A stretch of DNA of 64,000 nucleotides from NCBI RefSeq assembly GCF_001006325.2, contig NZ_LBIA02000001.1, positions 1,241,501 to 1,305,500 on the forward strand, read 5' to 3'. The first letter of the stretch is position 1. Each line of letters starts with the position of its first letter. This DNA is from Afipia massiliensis. Its GTDB lineage: Bacteria > Pseudomonadota > Alphaproteobacteria > Rhizobiales > Xanthobacteraceae. The translations under genes were made by a program, and so were the position numbers. Shown piece by piece: positions 27,039 to 33,996 of this stretch. The notes below the pieces were generated by a model. It was not told where the DNA came from. It saw only the letters and a list, made by a program, of their open reading frames with translations, and searched no databases.

Positions 27039-28104
27039 GACGCCCTCCCGCCACATCGTCATTGCGAGCGGAGCGAAGCAATCCAGAAGCGTCCGACAAA
27101 GAACTGGATTGCTTCGTCGCTGCGCTCCTCGCAATGACGGGAGACGTTTCCTGCGCCGGGAGCACCATCGACAGCAATTGCCGTACGCCATTGGGCAGCA
27201 TCAGCACGATCAGGATCACGATCAGGCCTTCGGCGAGCTTCCAGTGTTCGGTTGTGGCCTTCAGCACTTCCTCCAGTCCGATCAGCACCAGCGCGCCGAC
27301 CAGCGGCCCGGCCACCGAACGCTGACCGCCGATCAGCACCATCACCAGCACGGTCGCCGACAGATGCCAGCCGAGCATCTGCGGCGCGACGAAGCCGAAC
27401 TGGGCGGCGGCGAAATATCCGGCGATGCCCGCAATCGCGCCGGAGATCACGAACGCCGTCAGCCGCACGCGAAACACCGGGAAGCCGAGCGCACGGGCGC
27501 GGCGTTCGTTGTCGCGGGCGGCCGCCAGCGCATGACCGAACGGCGAGCGCACGATCATGGTCAGCAGCGCGATCACCGCCACCAGCACGGCCAGCACCAC
27601 GAAATAGTAAACCAGCGGCTTTTCGAGATCGAGCAGCGTGATGTTGCCCAGCATCATCGACGGCTTGTTGTAGATGAAGGCACCGTCCGAGCCGCCGGCG
27701 AACTTGCTGTCATGAAAGAAGAAGAACAGCATCTCGCCAAACGCCAGCGTCACCATGATGAAATAGATACCGCGGGTGCGCAGCGCCAGTGAGCCAATCA
27801 CCGCGGCGACGGCGGCGGATACGGCCACCGCAAGCGGCAGCGTCCACCACAGCGCCGCCGGATCGTATTTCGGCGACGCCAGCGCCAGCACATAGCCCGC
27901 GATGCCGAAGAACGCCGCATGGCACAGGCTCACCAGCCCGCCATAGCCGACCACGAGATTGAGCGACATCGCGAGGATGCCCATGATCAGCGCCTTGCTG
28001 ATGAACTGCACGTAGTAAGTCGGCGCGACGAATGGCAATGCGATTGCCAGCGCTAACAGCACGGATGGAACAATCCAGGTCGCGTGAGAGCCTCTTGTTG
28101 TCAT
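27031..28104 (-). CDS. ABC transporter permease, LivM type, with repeat-derived ends
   Basis: A 357-residue permease with about ten membrane helices. Family segments are MGILAMSLNLVVGYGGLVSLCHAAFFGIAGY and RARALGFPVFRVRLTAFVISG read in parts. The normal body ends near LPNGVRQLLSMVLPAQ. The last 30-odd residues (ARSAATKQSSSLSDASG...RSARNDD) are encoded by the intergenic-type repeat at 27057-27139. The start codon lies in another repeat (28100-28187). The unit is otherwise intact and probably functional. Confidence 0.9.
   Translation of the reverse strand: MTTRGSHATWIVPSVLLALAIALPFVAPTYYVQFISKALIMGILAMSLNLVVGYGGLVSLCHAAFFGIAGYVLALASPKYDPAALWWTLPLAVAVSAAVAAVIGSLALRTRGIYFIMVTLAFGEMLFFFFHDSKFAGGSDGAFIYNKPSMMLGNITLLDLEKPLVYYFVVLAVLVAVIALLTMIVRSPFGHALAAARDNERRARALGFPVFRVRLTAFVISGAIAGIAGYFAAAQFGFVAPQMLGWHLSATVLVMVLIGGQRSVAGPLVGALVLIGLEEVLKATTEHWKLAEGLIVILIVLMLPNGVRQLLSMVLPAQETSPVIARSAATKQSSSLSDASGLLRSARNDDVAGGRHG
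27057..27139. repeat. Palindromic repeat (CGTCATTGCGAG type) inside the livM 3' end
   Basis: CGTCATTGCGAGCGGAGCGA and its complement flank an inner AAGCAATCCAG / CTGGATTGCTT pair. A second copy lies at 33018-33106. This copy is in frame with the permease and encodes its C-terminal tail, just before the stop at 27031. Such elements are usually intergenic in Bradyrhizobium relatives. Confidence 0.8.
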
Positions 28105-28187
28105 GGCCGGGCACGTCCCGGCCATCCACGTCTTCCGTCTCGCGCAACAGGGAAGGCGTGGATGCCCGCGACAAGCGCGGGCATGAC
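28100..28187. repeat. Palindromic repeat between livH and livM
   Basis: GTCATGGCCGGGCACGTCCC and the complementary end GCGCGGGCATGAC flank CCATCCACG...CGTGGATG. It is the sister of the 20260 element. Its outer CAT is the permease start codon on the minus strand, so translation initiation of the livM-like gene lies within the repeat hairpin. Confidence 0.75.
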
Positions 28188-28209
28188 GAATTGAGAGATT
28201 CGGCTCATG

Positions 28210-29082
28210 CTACACCTCCCGCCGGCCGAGAATGCCGTTCGGACGCCACAACAACACCGCCGCCATCAGCACGTAAATCAGCACGCTCGACACACTCGGA
28301 AAAAACACCTTGCCGAAGGTGTCGGTGAGGCCGATCAGCAGCGCGCCGATCGCGGCGCCGCCGATCGAGCCGATGCCGCCGAGCACGACCACGACGAAGG
28401 AGAGAATAAGCATGCTGTCGCCCATACCGGGATAAACGGTCGAGATGGGCGCGACCACGATGCCGCCGAGCGCCGCCAGCGCAATGCCGACCGCGAACAC
28501 GTAACGGTTCACCGTGTCGAAGTTGATGCCGAGCGTGCGGGTCATCTCGCGGTTCTCCGCACCCGCGCGCACGATCATCCCTATTTTCGTACGCGTGATA
28601 ACGAGGAAGATGATCGCCGCCGCCACGAGACAGAACGCACAGATCGCGAGCCGGTACACGGGGTAGGACAGATTGTCGGTGAGCTGGATCGCGCCGCGCA
28701 GCCCTTCCGGCGGCAGCACCGAATGCACGTCCTTGCCGAACAGCAGTTGCCGGACTTCATCAATGACAAGGATCAGGCCGAACGAGAGCAGCACCTGCGC
28801 TAGATGATCGCGGCCATAGAGCCTGCGGATGAAAACATTTTCCAGCAGCAGTCCGACAACGAAGGAGATGACAACACCTCCGACGACGGCGATCCAGAAG
28901 CTGCCGGTATAGGCCGCGATCCAGTAGGCGAGATAGGCGCCCAGCATGTAGAACGCGCCGTGCGCCAGATTGATGACACCGAGAATGCCGAACACCAGCG
29001 TCAGTCCGCTGGCGACGAGAAACAGGACCGTCCCGTACTGAATGGCATTCAGAAGCTGAACGCCGAGGGTTACGAAATCCAT
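28210..29082 (-). CDS. ABC transporter permease, LivH type
   Basis: A 290-residue inner-membrane permease. Typical LivH segments are LNAIQYGTVLFLVASGLTLVFG, GVINLAHGAFYMLGAYLAY and the EAA-like region VGIALAALGGIVVAP. The C-terminus ends LLWRPNGILGRREV as in LivH homologues. The ATG at 29082 gives the usual N-terminus (MDFVTLGVQ). It is followed by livM, livG and livF on the same strand. Confidence 0.93.
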   Translation of the reverse strand: MDFVTLGVQLLNAIQYGTVLFLVASGLTLVFGILGVINLAHGAFYMLGAYLAYWIAAYTGSFWIAVVGGVVISFVVGLLLENVFIRRLYGRDHLAQVLLSFGLILVIDEVRQLLFGKDVHSVLPPEGLRGAIQLTDNLSYPVYRLAICAFCLVAAAIIFLVITRTKIGMIVRAGAENREMTRTLGINFDTVNRYVFAVGIALAALGGIVVAPISTVYPGMGDSMLILSFVVVVLGGIGSIGGAAIGALLIGLTDTFGKVFFPSVSSVLIYVLMAAVLLWRPNGILGRREV

Positions 29083-29123
29083 CAACGTACCCGGCAGGAG
29101 AAACAGTGAGCACCACACACGCG

Positions 29124-29253
29124 ACGTCGTCCCCGCGAAGGCGGGGACCCATATTCCCTGCGTTGCGGGTTTCTCACGGCTGGATTGGCGAGCGTTCCGT
29201 ACAAAGCAACAACCATCGATGGTTATGGGGCCCCGCCTTCGCGGGGACGACGT
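29124..29253. repeat. Inverted repeat pair (CCCCGCGAAGGCGGGG type)
   Basis: Arms of about 29 bases at 29124-29152 and 29225-29253 are near-perfect complements built on ACGTCGTCCCCGCGAAGG. The element lies between the substrate-binding protein gene and livH. Such hairpins inside transport operons often lower expression of the genes downstream of the binding protein; that role is inferred. Confidence 0.75.
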
Positions 29254-29292
29254 GAGAGGATAGGTTCTTGGCGAACTCTTTTAGAGATGGAT

Positions 29293-29315
29293 GGCCGGGT
29301 CAAGCCCGGCCATGA
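29293..29315. repeat. 9-bp-stem hairpin after the binding-protein gene
   Basis: ATGGCCGGG, loop TCAAG, CCCGGCCAT forms a compact perfect stem about 50 bp after the stop of the substrate-binding gene on the minus strand. It probably acts as an mRNA stabiliser or partial terminator. Confidence 0.55.
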
Positions 29316-29362
29316 CACATCGTGCGCGGATCGGCGTGCTGCGATCCGCGTCGGAAGCTGTC

Positions 29363-30562
29363 TTACGTCATCTTGCAGCCGCGCGCCGGATCGTTGACGC
29401 TGGCCTGCGCAATCGACACCATTTCGTTGCGGCCGTTGCGCACCTCGCGCAGATAGATGTTCTGGATCGGATTGTGCGCCTTGTTGAAACTCAGCGGCCC
29501 GCGCGGGGAGTCGATCTTCGCTGCTCCCATTGCCGCGATCATCTTGTCCTGCGCCTTGGCATCGCCGCCGACCGCCGTAAGACCGATGTCGAACAGCGCA
29601 GCCGCGTCGTAACCCTGCACGGCATAGATATCACCGTCGAGACCCGTTTTTGCCTTGAACGCCTTCAGGAAGGCGACGTTGGCCGGGTGATCGAGATTGT
29701 CCGCATAGTGCAGCGTGGTCTTGATGCCGTTGGCCGCCTCGCCCTGCGCCGCAAGGGTGCCGTCGGTGAGGAAACCCGCGCCGTACAGCGGAATGGTCTT
29801 GTTGAGACCCGCCGCCGCGTAATCCTTGACGAACTTCACGGCACCGCCGCCGGCAAAGAACGAAAACACCGCATCAGGCTTCAATGTGGCGATGCGGGTG
29901 ATGAGCGCCTGGAATTCCACTTCGGGGAACGGCAGCGTCAGGTCCTCGACGATCTTGCCGCCGGACTTGGTGAAGTTTTCCGAGAACGCGCTGATCATTT
30001 CCGCGCCGGCGGTGTAGCGCCAGGTGATGGTGACCACGTTCTTGACGCCGGCATCGACCAGCACCTTGCCGGCGGGATAGGTCGTCTGCCAGTTCGAGAA
30101 CGAGGTGCGGAACACGTTCGGCGCGCACAGCGCGCCGGTGGCGTCGTTGGCGCCGGCGTTCGGAATGATAAGCATCGTCTTGGTGTCGCGTGCCACCTTC
30201 ACCATCGCCATGGCGACGCCGGAATGCACCGTGCCGACCACGACATCGACCTTCTCGCGCCCGACCAGGCGGTTCATGTTGTCGGTCGCGGCTTCCGGCT
30301 TGGATTCATCGTCCACCTTGACGAACGTCACCTCGCGGCCGCCAAGCTTGAGGCCTTTCTGCTGATAGTAAAGCTCGAAGCCGTTATCGATGAACTGGCC
30401 GAGCTTCGCGAACGTGCCGGTATACGGCAGCATCAGACCCACCTTGAGCGGCGCATTCTGCGCGATCGCGGGGCTGAACAGGCGCGGCGTCACGGCAAGT
30501 GTCGCGGCGCCGGCCGCGCCGGACAGCAGCGTCCGGCGGCTCACCTTCAAAATCTTGGACAT
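29363..30562 (-). CDS. ABC transporter periplasmic substrate-binding protein, LivJ type
   Basis: A 399-residue secreted binding protein. The N-terminus has a twin-arginine-like signal (VSRRTLLSGAAGAATLAVTPRLFSPAIA). The body has the Peripla_BP_6 pattern: LKVGLMLPYTGTFAKLG, VDVVVGTVHSGVAMAMVKVA and DGDIYAVQGYDAAALFDIGL. The start at 30562 has an AGGGAGA ribosome site. It follows the acyl-CoA ligase and precedes livH, so ligand binding of aromatic or phenylpropenoic acids is inferred, not shown. Confidence 0.93.
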   Translation of the reverse strand: MSKILKVSRRTLLSGAAGAATLAVTPRLFSPAIAQNAPLKVGLMLPYTGTFAKLGQFIDNGFELYYQQKGLKLGGREVTFVKVDDESKPEAATDNMNRLVGREKVDVVVGTVHSGVAMAMVKVARDTKTMLIIPNAGANDATGALCAPNVFRTSFSNWQTTYPAGKVLVDAGVKNVVTITWRYTAGAEMISAFSENFTKSGGKIVEDLTLPFPEVEFQALITRIATLKPDAVFSFFAGGGAVKFVKDYAAAGLNKTIPLYGAGFLTDGTLAAQGEAANGIKTTLHYADNLDHPANVAFLKAFKAKTGLDGDIYAVQGYDAAALFDIGLTAVGGDAKAQDKMIAAMGAAKIDSPRGPLSFNKAHNPIQNIYLREVRNGRNEMVSIAQASVNDPARGCKMT

Positions 30563-30643
30563 AGACGTCTCCCTCTCGCTTTTATGTTTGAATCCGATTG
30601 CAGCACGCATGGCCCGCTGTTTTCAAGATCGACCTTGTGCTCA

Positions 30644-32503
30644 TCAGGCTGGACATCCGATCCAGTCGCCGCATCCGTCGTCGTCGAGCCTTGCGAGGTC
30701 TGGGGCGCGCCGCGACAGCACCGCGCGCTGGTTGATGTAACCCTTGTCGGTGATCTCGCCGCCGTCCACCGACGGCAGGTCCGCCAGCAGCAAGGCACGG
30801 GTAGCGAAGCTTGAGGAGCCGCCGCCCTTCGCCTTCAGCCGCGCGAGCCCCTGCTCCACCGCCTCGCGCACACTTGGAGCGCGCAGTACGTCGGCAACGC
30901 CGACATCGGGCAGTTTGGCCAGCGCGCGACAGGCCGGGATACTCGGAAAAACCAGAAAGCGGACGTCGTCCTTGTCATGGCCGGTGACCACGATGTCCTG
31001 CGCCAATGGCGCAAGCGCGGCGATGCCCGCGATGCGCAGCGTGCCGACGCTGACCCAGGTGCCGGACGTCAGCTTGAAATCCTCGGCAACGCGGCCATCG
31101 AAAAACAGGCCCAGTTCGGGGCGCGCGGCATCCGCGAAGACCATCGCGTCGCCCATCAGATAGAAGCCATCGCTGTCGAACGCCTTCGCGGTCTGCTCCG
31201 GTGCTTTCCAGTATCCCGGCGTCACGTTCGGGCCGCGCACCCGCGCCTCGAGCTTGTCGCCTGTCGGCACCAGCTTGATTTCCGTACCGGGGATCGGCAC
31301 GCCGATATTGCCCGAGCGCGGCGCCTGAAAGTGGCAGTCCGTCGCGAGCGGCGCGGTTTCGGTCGAACCCCATGACGACACCATCGGCACGGCGTGGCCG
31401 ACGGTCGCAATCGACAAGGATTCCAGCGCTTCCCAGAGATTCTGCGGCAGCGCGGCGCCCGCATAGAACAAGAGCTTCACCTGCGAAAAGAAGCGCCGGC
31501 GCAGTTCGTCGTCTTCGCGCAATGCTGCGATCAGCATGTCGTAGCCACGCGGCACGTTGAAATACACCGTCGGAATCACATCACGCAGATTGGCAAGCGA
31601 CAGCGCGAACAGACCGGGCGCGGGCTTGCCGCTGTCGATGTAAAGCGTGCCGCCGTTGCGCAGCACGCAGTTGAAGTTGTGATTGGCGCCGAACGTGTGG
31701 CTCCACGGCAGCCAGTCGAGCGTGGTGAGATTGGGCTCGCCGAGAAACGGCCAGGTCTGGATTTTCGCGGCCTGGTTGGAGGTCAGCATGCGCTGGGTGT
31801 TGATGACGGCCTTCGGCGTGCCGGTCGAACCCGACGTGAACAGAAACTTCGCGATCGTGTCATGACCGACGCCAGAAAACGCGCGCGCGACATCCGGGGT
31901 CTCTGCGGCAGCCGTCAGCGACGAAAATGAAATCGCATTGTCGAACCCATCCGGATCTCCGGCGACAACGATGGCCGTGTGCAGCGGCGCGATGGCGTTC
32001 AACGCGGGAGCGAACATCTTCGCGCTGGAGACATAGATCGCGCCGGGATCGAGCAGCGCGATCATGCTTTTCAGTTTGTCGAAATCCTTCGAGACCAGCG
32101 AATAGGCCGGCGACACCGGCGCCGCCGGCACGCCGACATGCATCGCCGCCAGCATGAACACGGCATGATCGACCGAATTGTCGGAAAGAATCACCAGCGG
32201 GCGTTCCGCGCTCATATCCTGCGCCAGAATCCAGGCGCCCACCGCGCGCACGAGCCGCAACGCTTCGCGATAAGTCAGCTTGGTCCACGGCGCGTCAGCG
32301 CTGCTGCGCTCCGCGAGGAAAACCGTATCGGGCGTGTCGCGTGCCCATTGCTTGAGCCAGTCGCCGACACAGCGCGCGAACGGCTGCAACGGTGTCGCCG
32401 ATTTCAGCCAGATGCTTCCGTCAGGTTTGCGCTCGGCGACAATGTCCGGTGCGGCGAACAACGCCTGCGCGCTGGCCTGACGATGAGCGGTGGCCGCCGT
32501 CAT
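30644..32503 (-). CDS. Feruloyl-CoA-synthase-like acyl-CoA ligase
   Basis: A 619-residue AMP-forming ligase. Motifs are FLFTSGSTGTPKAVINTQRML (P-loop split at residue about 195), WGSTETAPLAT, TPGYWKAPEQT and LGLFFDGRVAEDFKLTSGTWVSVG. The C-terminal region is atypically long and lacks the canonical PKTxxGK motif, as in the feruloyl-CoA synthase branch. It probably activates a hydroxycinnamic or other aromatic acid. It leads the ABC transporter operon from a promoter with a TGCA-N6-TGCA element. Confidence 0.82.
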   Translation of the reverse strand: MTAATAHRQASAQALFAAPDIVAERKPDGSIWLKSATPLQPFARCVGDWLKQWARDTPDTVFLAERSSADAPWTKLTYREALRLVRAVGAWILAQDMSAERPLVILSDNSVDHAVFMLAAMHVGVPAAPVSPAYSLVSKDFDKLKSMIALLDPGAIYVSSAKMFAPALNAIAPLHTAIVVAGDPDGFDNAISFSSLTAAAETPDVARAFSGVGHDTIAKFLFTSGSTGTPKAVINTQRMLTSNQAAKIQTWPFLGEPNLTTLDWLPWSHTFGANHNFNCVLRNGGTLYIDSGKPAPGLFALSLANLRDVIPTVYFNVPRGYDMLIAALREDDELRRRFFSQVKLLFYAGAALPQNLWEALESLSIATVGHAVPMVSSWGSTETAPLATDCHFQAPRSGNIGVPIPGTEIKLVPTGDKLEARVRGPNVTPGYWKAPEQTAKAFDSDGFYLMGDAMVFADAARPELGLFFDGRVAEDFKLTSGTWVSVGTLRIAGIAALAPLAQDIVVTGHDKDDVRFLVFPSIPACRALAKLPDVGVADVLRAPSVREAVEQGLARLKAKGGGSSSFATRALLLADLPSVDGGEITDKGYINQRAVLSRRAPDLARLDDDGCGDWIGCPA

Positions 32504-32597
32504 GGCCGCGCACCGACCAGCATTTCTTCCGCCGCAGGTTCTGCGAACGCAGGCATCGGCTTCCCTCCCCTCGGAGACTGCACGTTTAGAATAATAA

Positions 32598-32663
32598 TGC
32601 AGTTATCCCTGCCGCTCTTCGGCGACTAATGCAATATAATGCAGATTGTTTAGAACGTGTCAA
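32598..32663 (-). promoter_or_regulatory. fcs promoter with TGCA-N6-TGCA operator over the -10
   Basis: On the minus strand TTGACA (32658-32663) and TTATAT (32634-32639) are spaced by 18 bp. The -10 is exactly the N6 between TGCA at 32630 and TGCA at 32640. More TGCA half-sites lie at 32598 and 32579. The layout mirrors the boxC promoter, so control by BoxR, or a paralogue sensing another acyl-CoA, is likely. Confidence 0.62.
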
Positions 32664-33017
32664 TTGCCGCGGGACTCTGCGGCTGCGGCAGCATGCCGCC
32701 TACTGTTTCATCATCCGGGTCAGCCCGCGCGGCGCTTCCGGAAACGCTGGGAGCCGCCTCAACCCGACTAACGTGCTGTTTTTCCTCGGAAATTGCACGA
32801 GCCGAGCGTGGCATCACCTCTTCCATATAATGACACACCGCTTGCTCCGTGAAGCCAACGAAACAACTGACGTCGATGCCGCCAACCAGAAATTACCTGC
32901 TGCAAGCCGGCTGCGCGCGATCCCTCATTAGAATGACGGGAAGCGGAATAACGGGAAGTGATATGTGACAGAGTTGCCGAGATCGCCGCCGCGCATAGCG
33001 CGCGGGAGAGACTTCCG

Positions 33018-33106
33018 TTCGTCATTGCGAGGAGCACTTGCGACGAAGCAATCCAGTCCCTTGTCTGATCAAGACTGGATTGCTTCGCTTCGCTCGCAAT
33101 GACGAA
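33018..33106. repeat. Palindromic repeat (CGTCATTGCGAG type), second copy
   Basis: The outer arms TTCGTCATTGCGAG and CTCGCAATGACGAA pair, with the inner GAAGCAATCCAGT / ACTGGATTGCTTC pair. It is the same family as the element inside livM. It lies 22 bp past the 3' end of the piuC-like gene and may help end that transcript. Confidence 0.8.
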
Positions 33107-33127
33107 TGAATAGCGCAGAGCCGCAAA

Positions 33128-33808
33128 TTATAGCTCGGCCCATTGCCGAAGCATGTTGTGATAGAAGCCCGTCAGCGTGACCACCGAGGGATGATCGGGC
33201 ACATCCTGGTTCAACCGGATGATCGCCATGTCGAGATCGAACAGCATGGCGCGATGGCTGACGTCGCGGATCATGCTTTGGGTCCAGAAGAACGACGCGA
33301 TGCGCGAGCCGCGCGTGATCGGCGTCACATGGTGGACGCTGGTCGCGGGATAGATGACGGCATCGCCGGCGGGCAGCTTGACACTGTGACTGCCATAGGT
33401 GTCTTCGACAACCAGTTCGCCGCCGTCGTAATCCTCGGGCGACGAGATGAACAGCGTGGTCGATACGTCGGTGCGAATCCGTACCGGCAGTTGCGAATGG
33501 GTGCGGATGGCGTTGTCGATATGCGATCCGAACGTCATGCCGGCATCGTAGCGATTGAACAGCGGCGGAAAGATCTGCATCGGCAACACAGCCGACATGA
33601 ACAGCGGATTGCGCGACAGCGCCCCGCGCACCATGTCGCCCAGCTCGCGCGCCTCGGCGGACTCCTCGGGCAATTGCAGATTGAACTTGACCTTGCCCGA
33701 CTGATGACCGGCGGTGACGTTGCCGTCGACCCAGGCGGCCTTGGTCATGACGTCCTTGCAGCGCGCGACCTGATCGGGCGTCAGCACATTGGGAATGTGC
33801 AGCATCAT
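33128..33808 (-). CDS. piuC: Fe2+-dependent dioxygenase of the PiuC/PKHD type
   Basis: A 226-residue Fe(II)/2-oxoglutarate oxygenase. The iron ligands are visible as His and Asp in [10 protein letters not shown] and a distal His in [13 protein letters not shown], with Arg in [12 protein letters not shown] for 2-oxoglutarate. PiuC-type genes usually lie next to TonB siderophore receptors, as here, and respond to iron. AAGGAG lies eight bases before the ATG at 33808; tandem ATGs occur. A longer open frame enters the repeat upstream and is rejected. Confidence 0.92.
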   Translation of the reverse strand: MMLHIPNVLTPDQVARCKDVMTKAAWVDGNVTAGHQSGKVKFNLQLPEESAEARELGDMVRGALSRNPLFMSAVLPMQIFPPLFNRYDAGMTFGSHIDNAIRTHSQLPVRIRTDVSTTLFISSPEDYDGGELVVEDTYGSHSVKLPAGDAVIYPATSVHHVTPITRGSRIASFFWTQSMIRDVSHRAMLFDLDMAIIRLNQDVPDHPSVVTLTGFYHNMLRQWAEL

Positions 33809-33841
33809 GGCGTCGGCTCCTTCATTGACACGACTCTGGCT

Positions 33842-33891
33842 GGGCATGATCTTATCCGAAAAACCGGTGCCCACTTTTCGGGATCATGCCC
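33842..33891. repeat. Palindromic intergenic repeat, GGGCATGATC family, copy 2
   Basis: It begins GGGCATGATCTTATCCGAAA and ends CGGGATCATGCCC. It closely matches copies 8219-8267 and 45056-45104. It sits between the siderophore receptor and piuC on the minus strand, so it is transcribed only if the two genes share an mRNA. Confidence 0.75.
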
Positions 33892-33937
33892 TAGCGCCGA
33901 AACGCCGCCGCTCCAAGCCCCATTCACGAGGGCGCAC

Positions 33938-33970
33938 TCACAAACAAACGACCGCCCCAAAACCGGGCGG
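33938..33970 (-). terminator. Terminator-like hairpin after the siderophore receptor
   Basis: CCGCCC (33952-33957) pairs with GGGCGG (33965-33970) across seven bases. Read on the minus strand the stem is followed by TCGTTTGTTTGTG, a U-rich tail. It lies 27 bp past the receptor stop and fits an intrinsic terminator, possibly leaky toward piuC. Confidence 0.55.
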
Positions 33971-33996
33971 CCGCATTGCAGACGTTGATCACGCCG

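Larger units (their letters stand above)
32504..33127. other. Intergenic region upstream of the fcs-like gene
   Basis: This 624-bp stretch holds the fcs promoter and operator (32598-32663) and a palindromic repeat (33018-33106). Between 32664 and 33017 I see no gene or clear signal; short frames on both strands have biased, unconvincing composition. Confidence 0.6.

Noticed and set aside
26253-27191. Longer start for the LivG-type ATPase
   Set aside because: The extra N-terminus is translated from a palindromic repeat; the ATG at 27038 has a strong ribosome site and the usual family start.
29291-30814. A 507-codon plus-strand frame across the binding-protein gene
   Set aside because: It is the reverse shadow of a recognised LivJ-type protein and has no family-like sequence.
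32629-32931. A 100-codon frame in the fcs upstream region
   Set aside because: It overlaps the promoter and operator, lacks a ribosome site and has no protein-like pattern.
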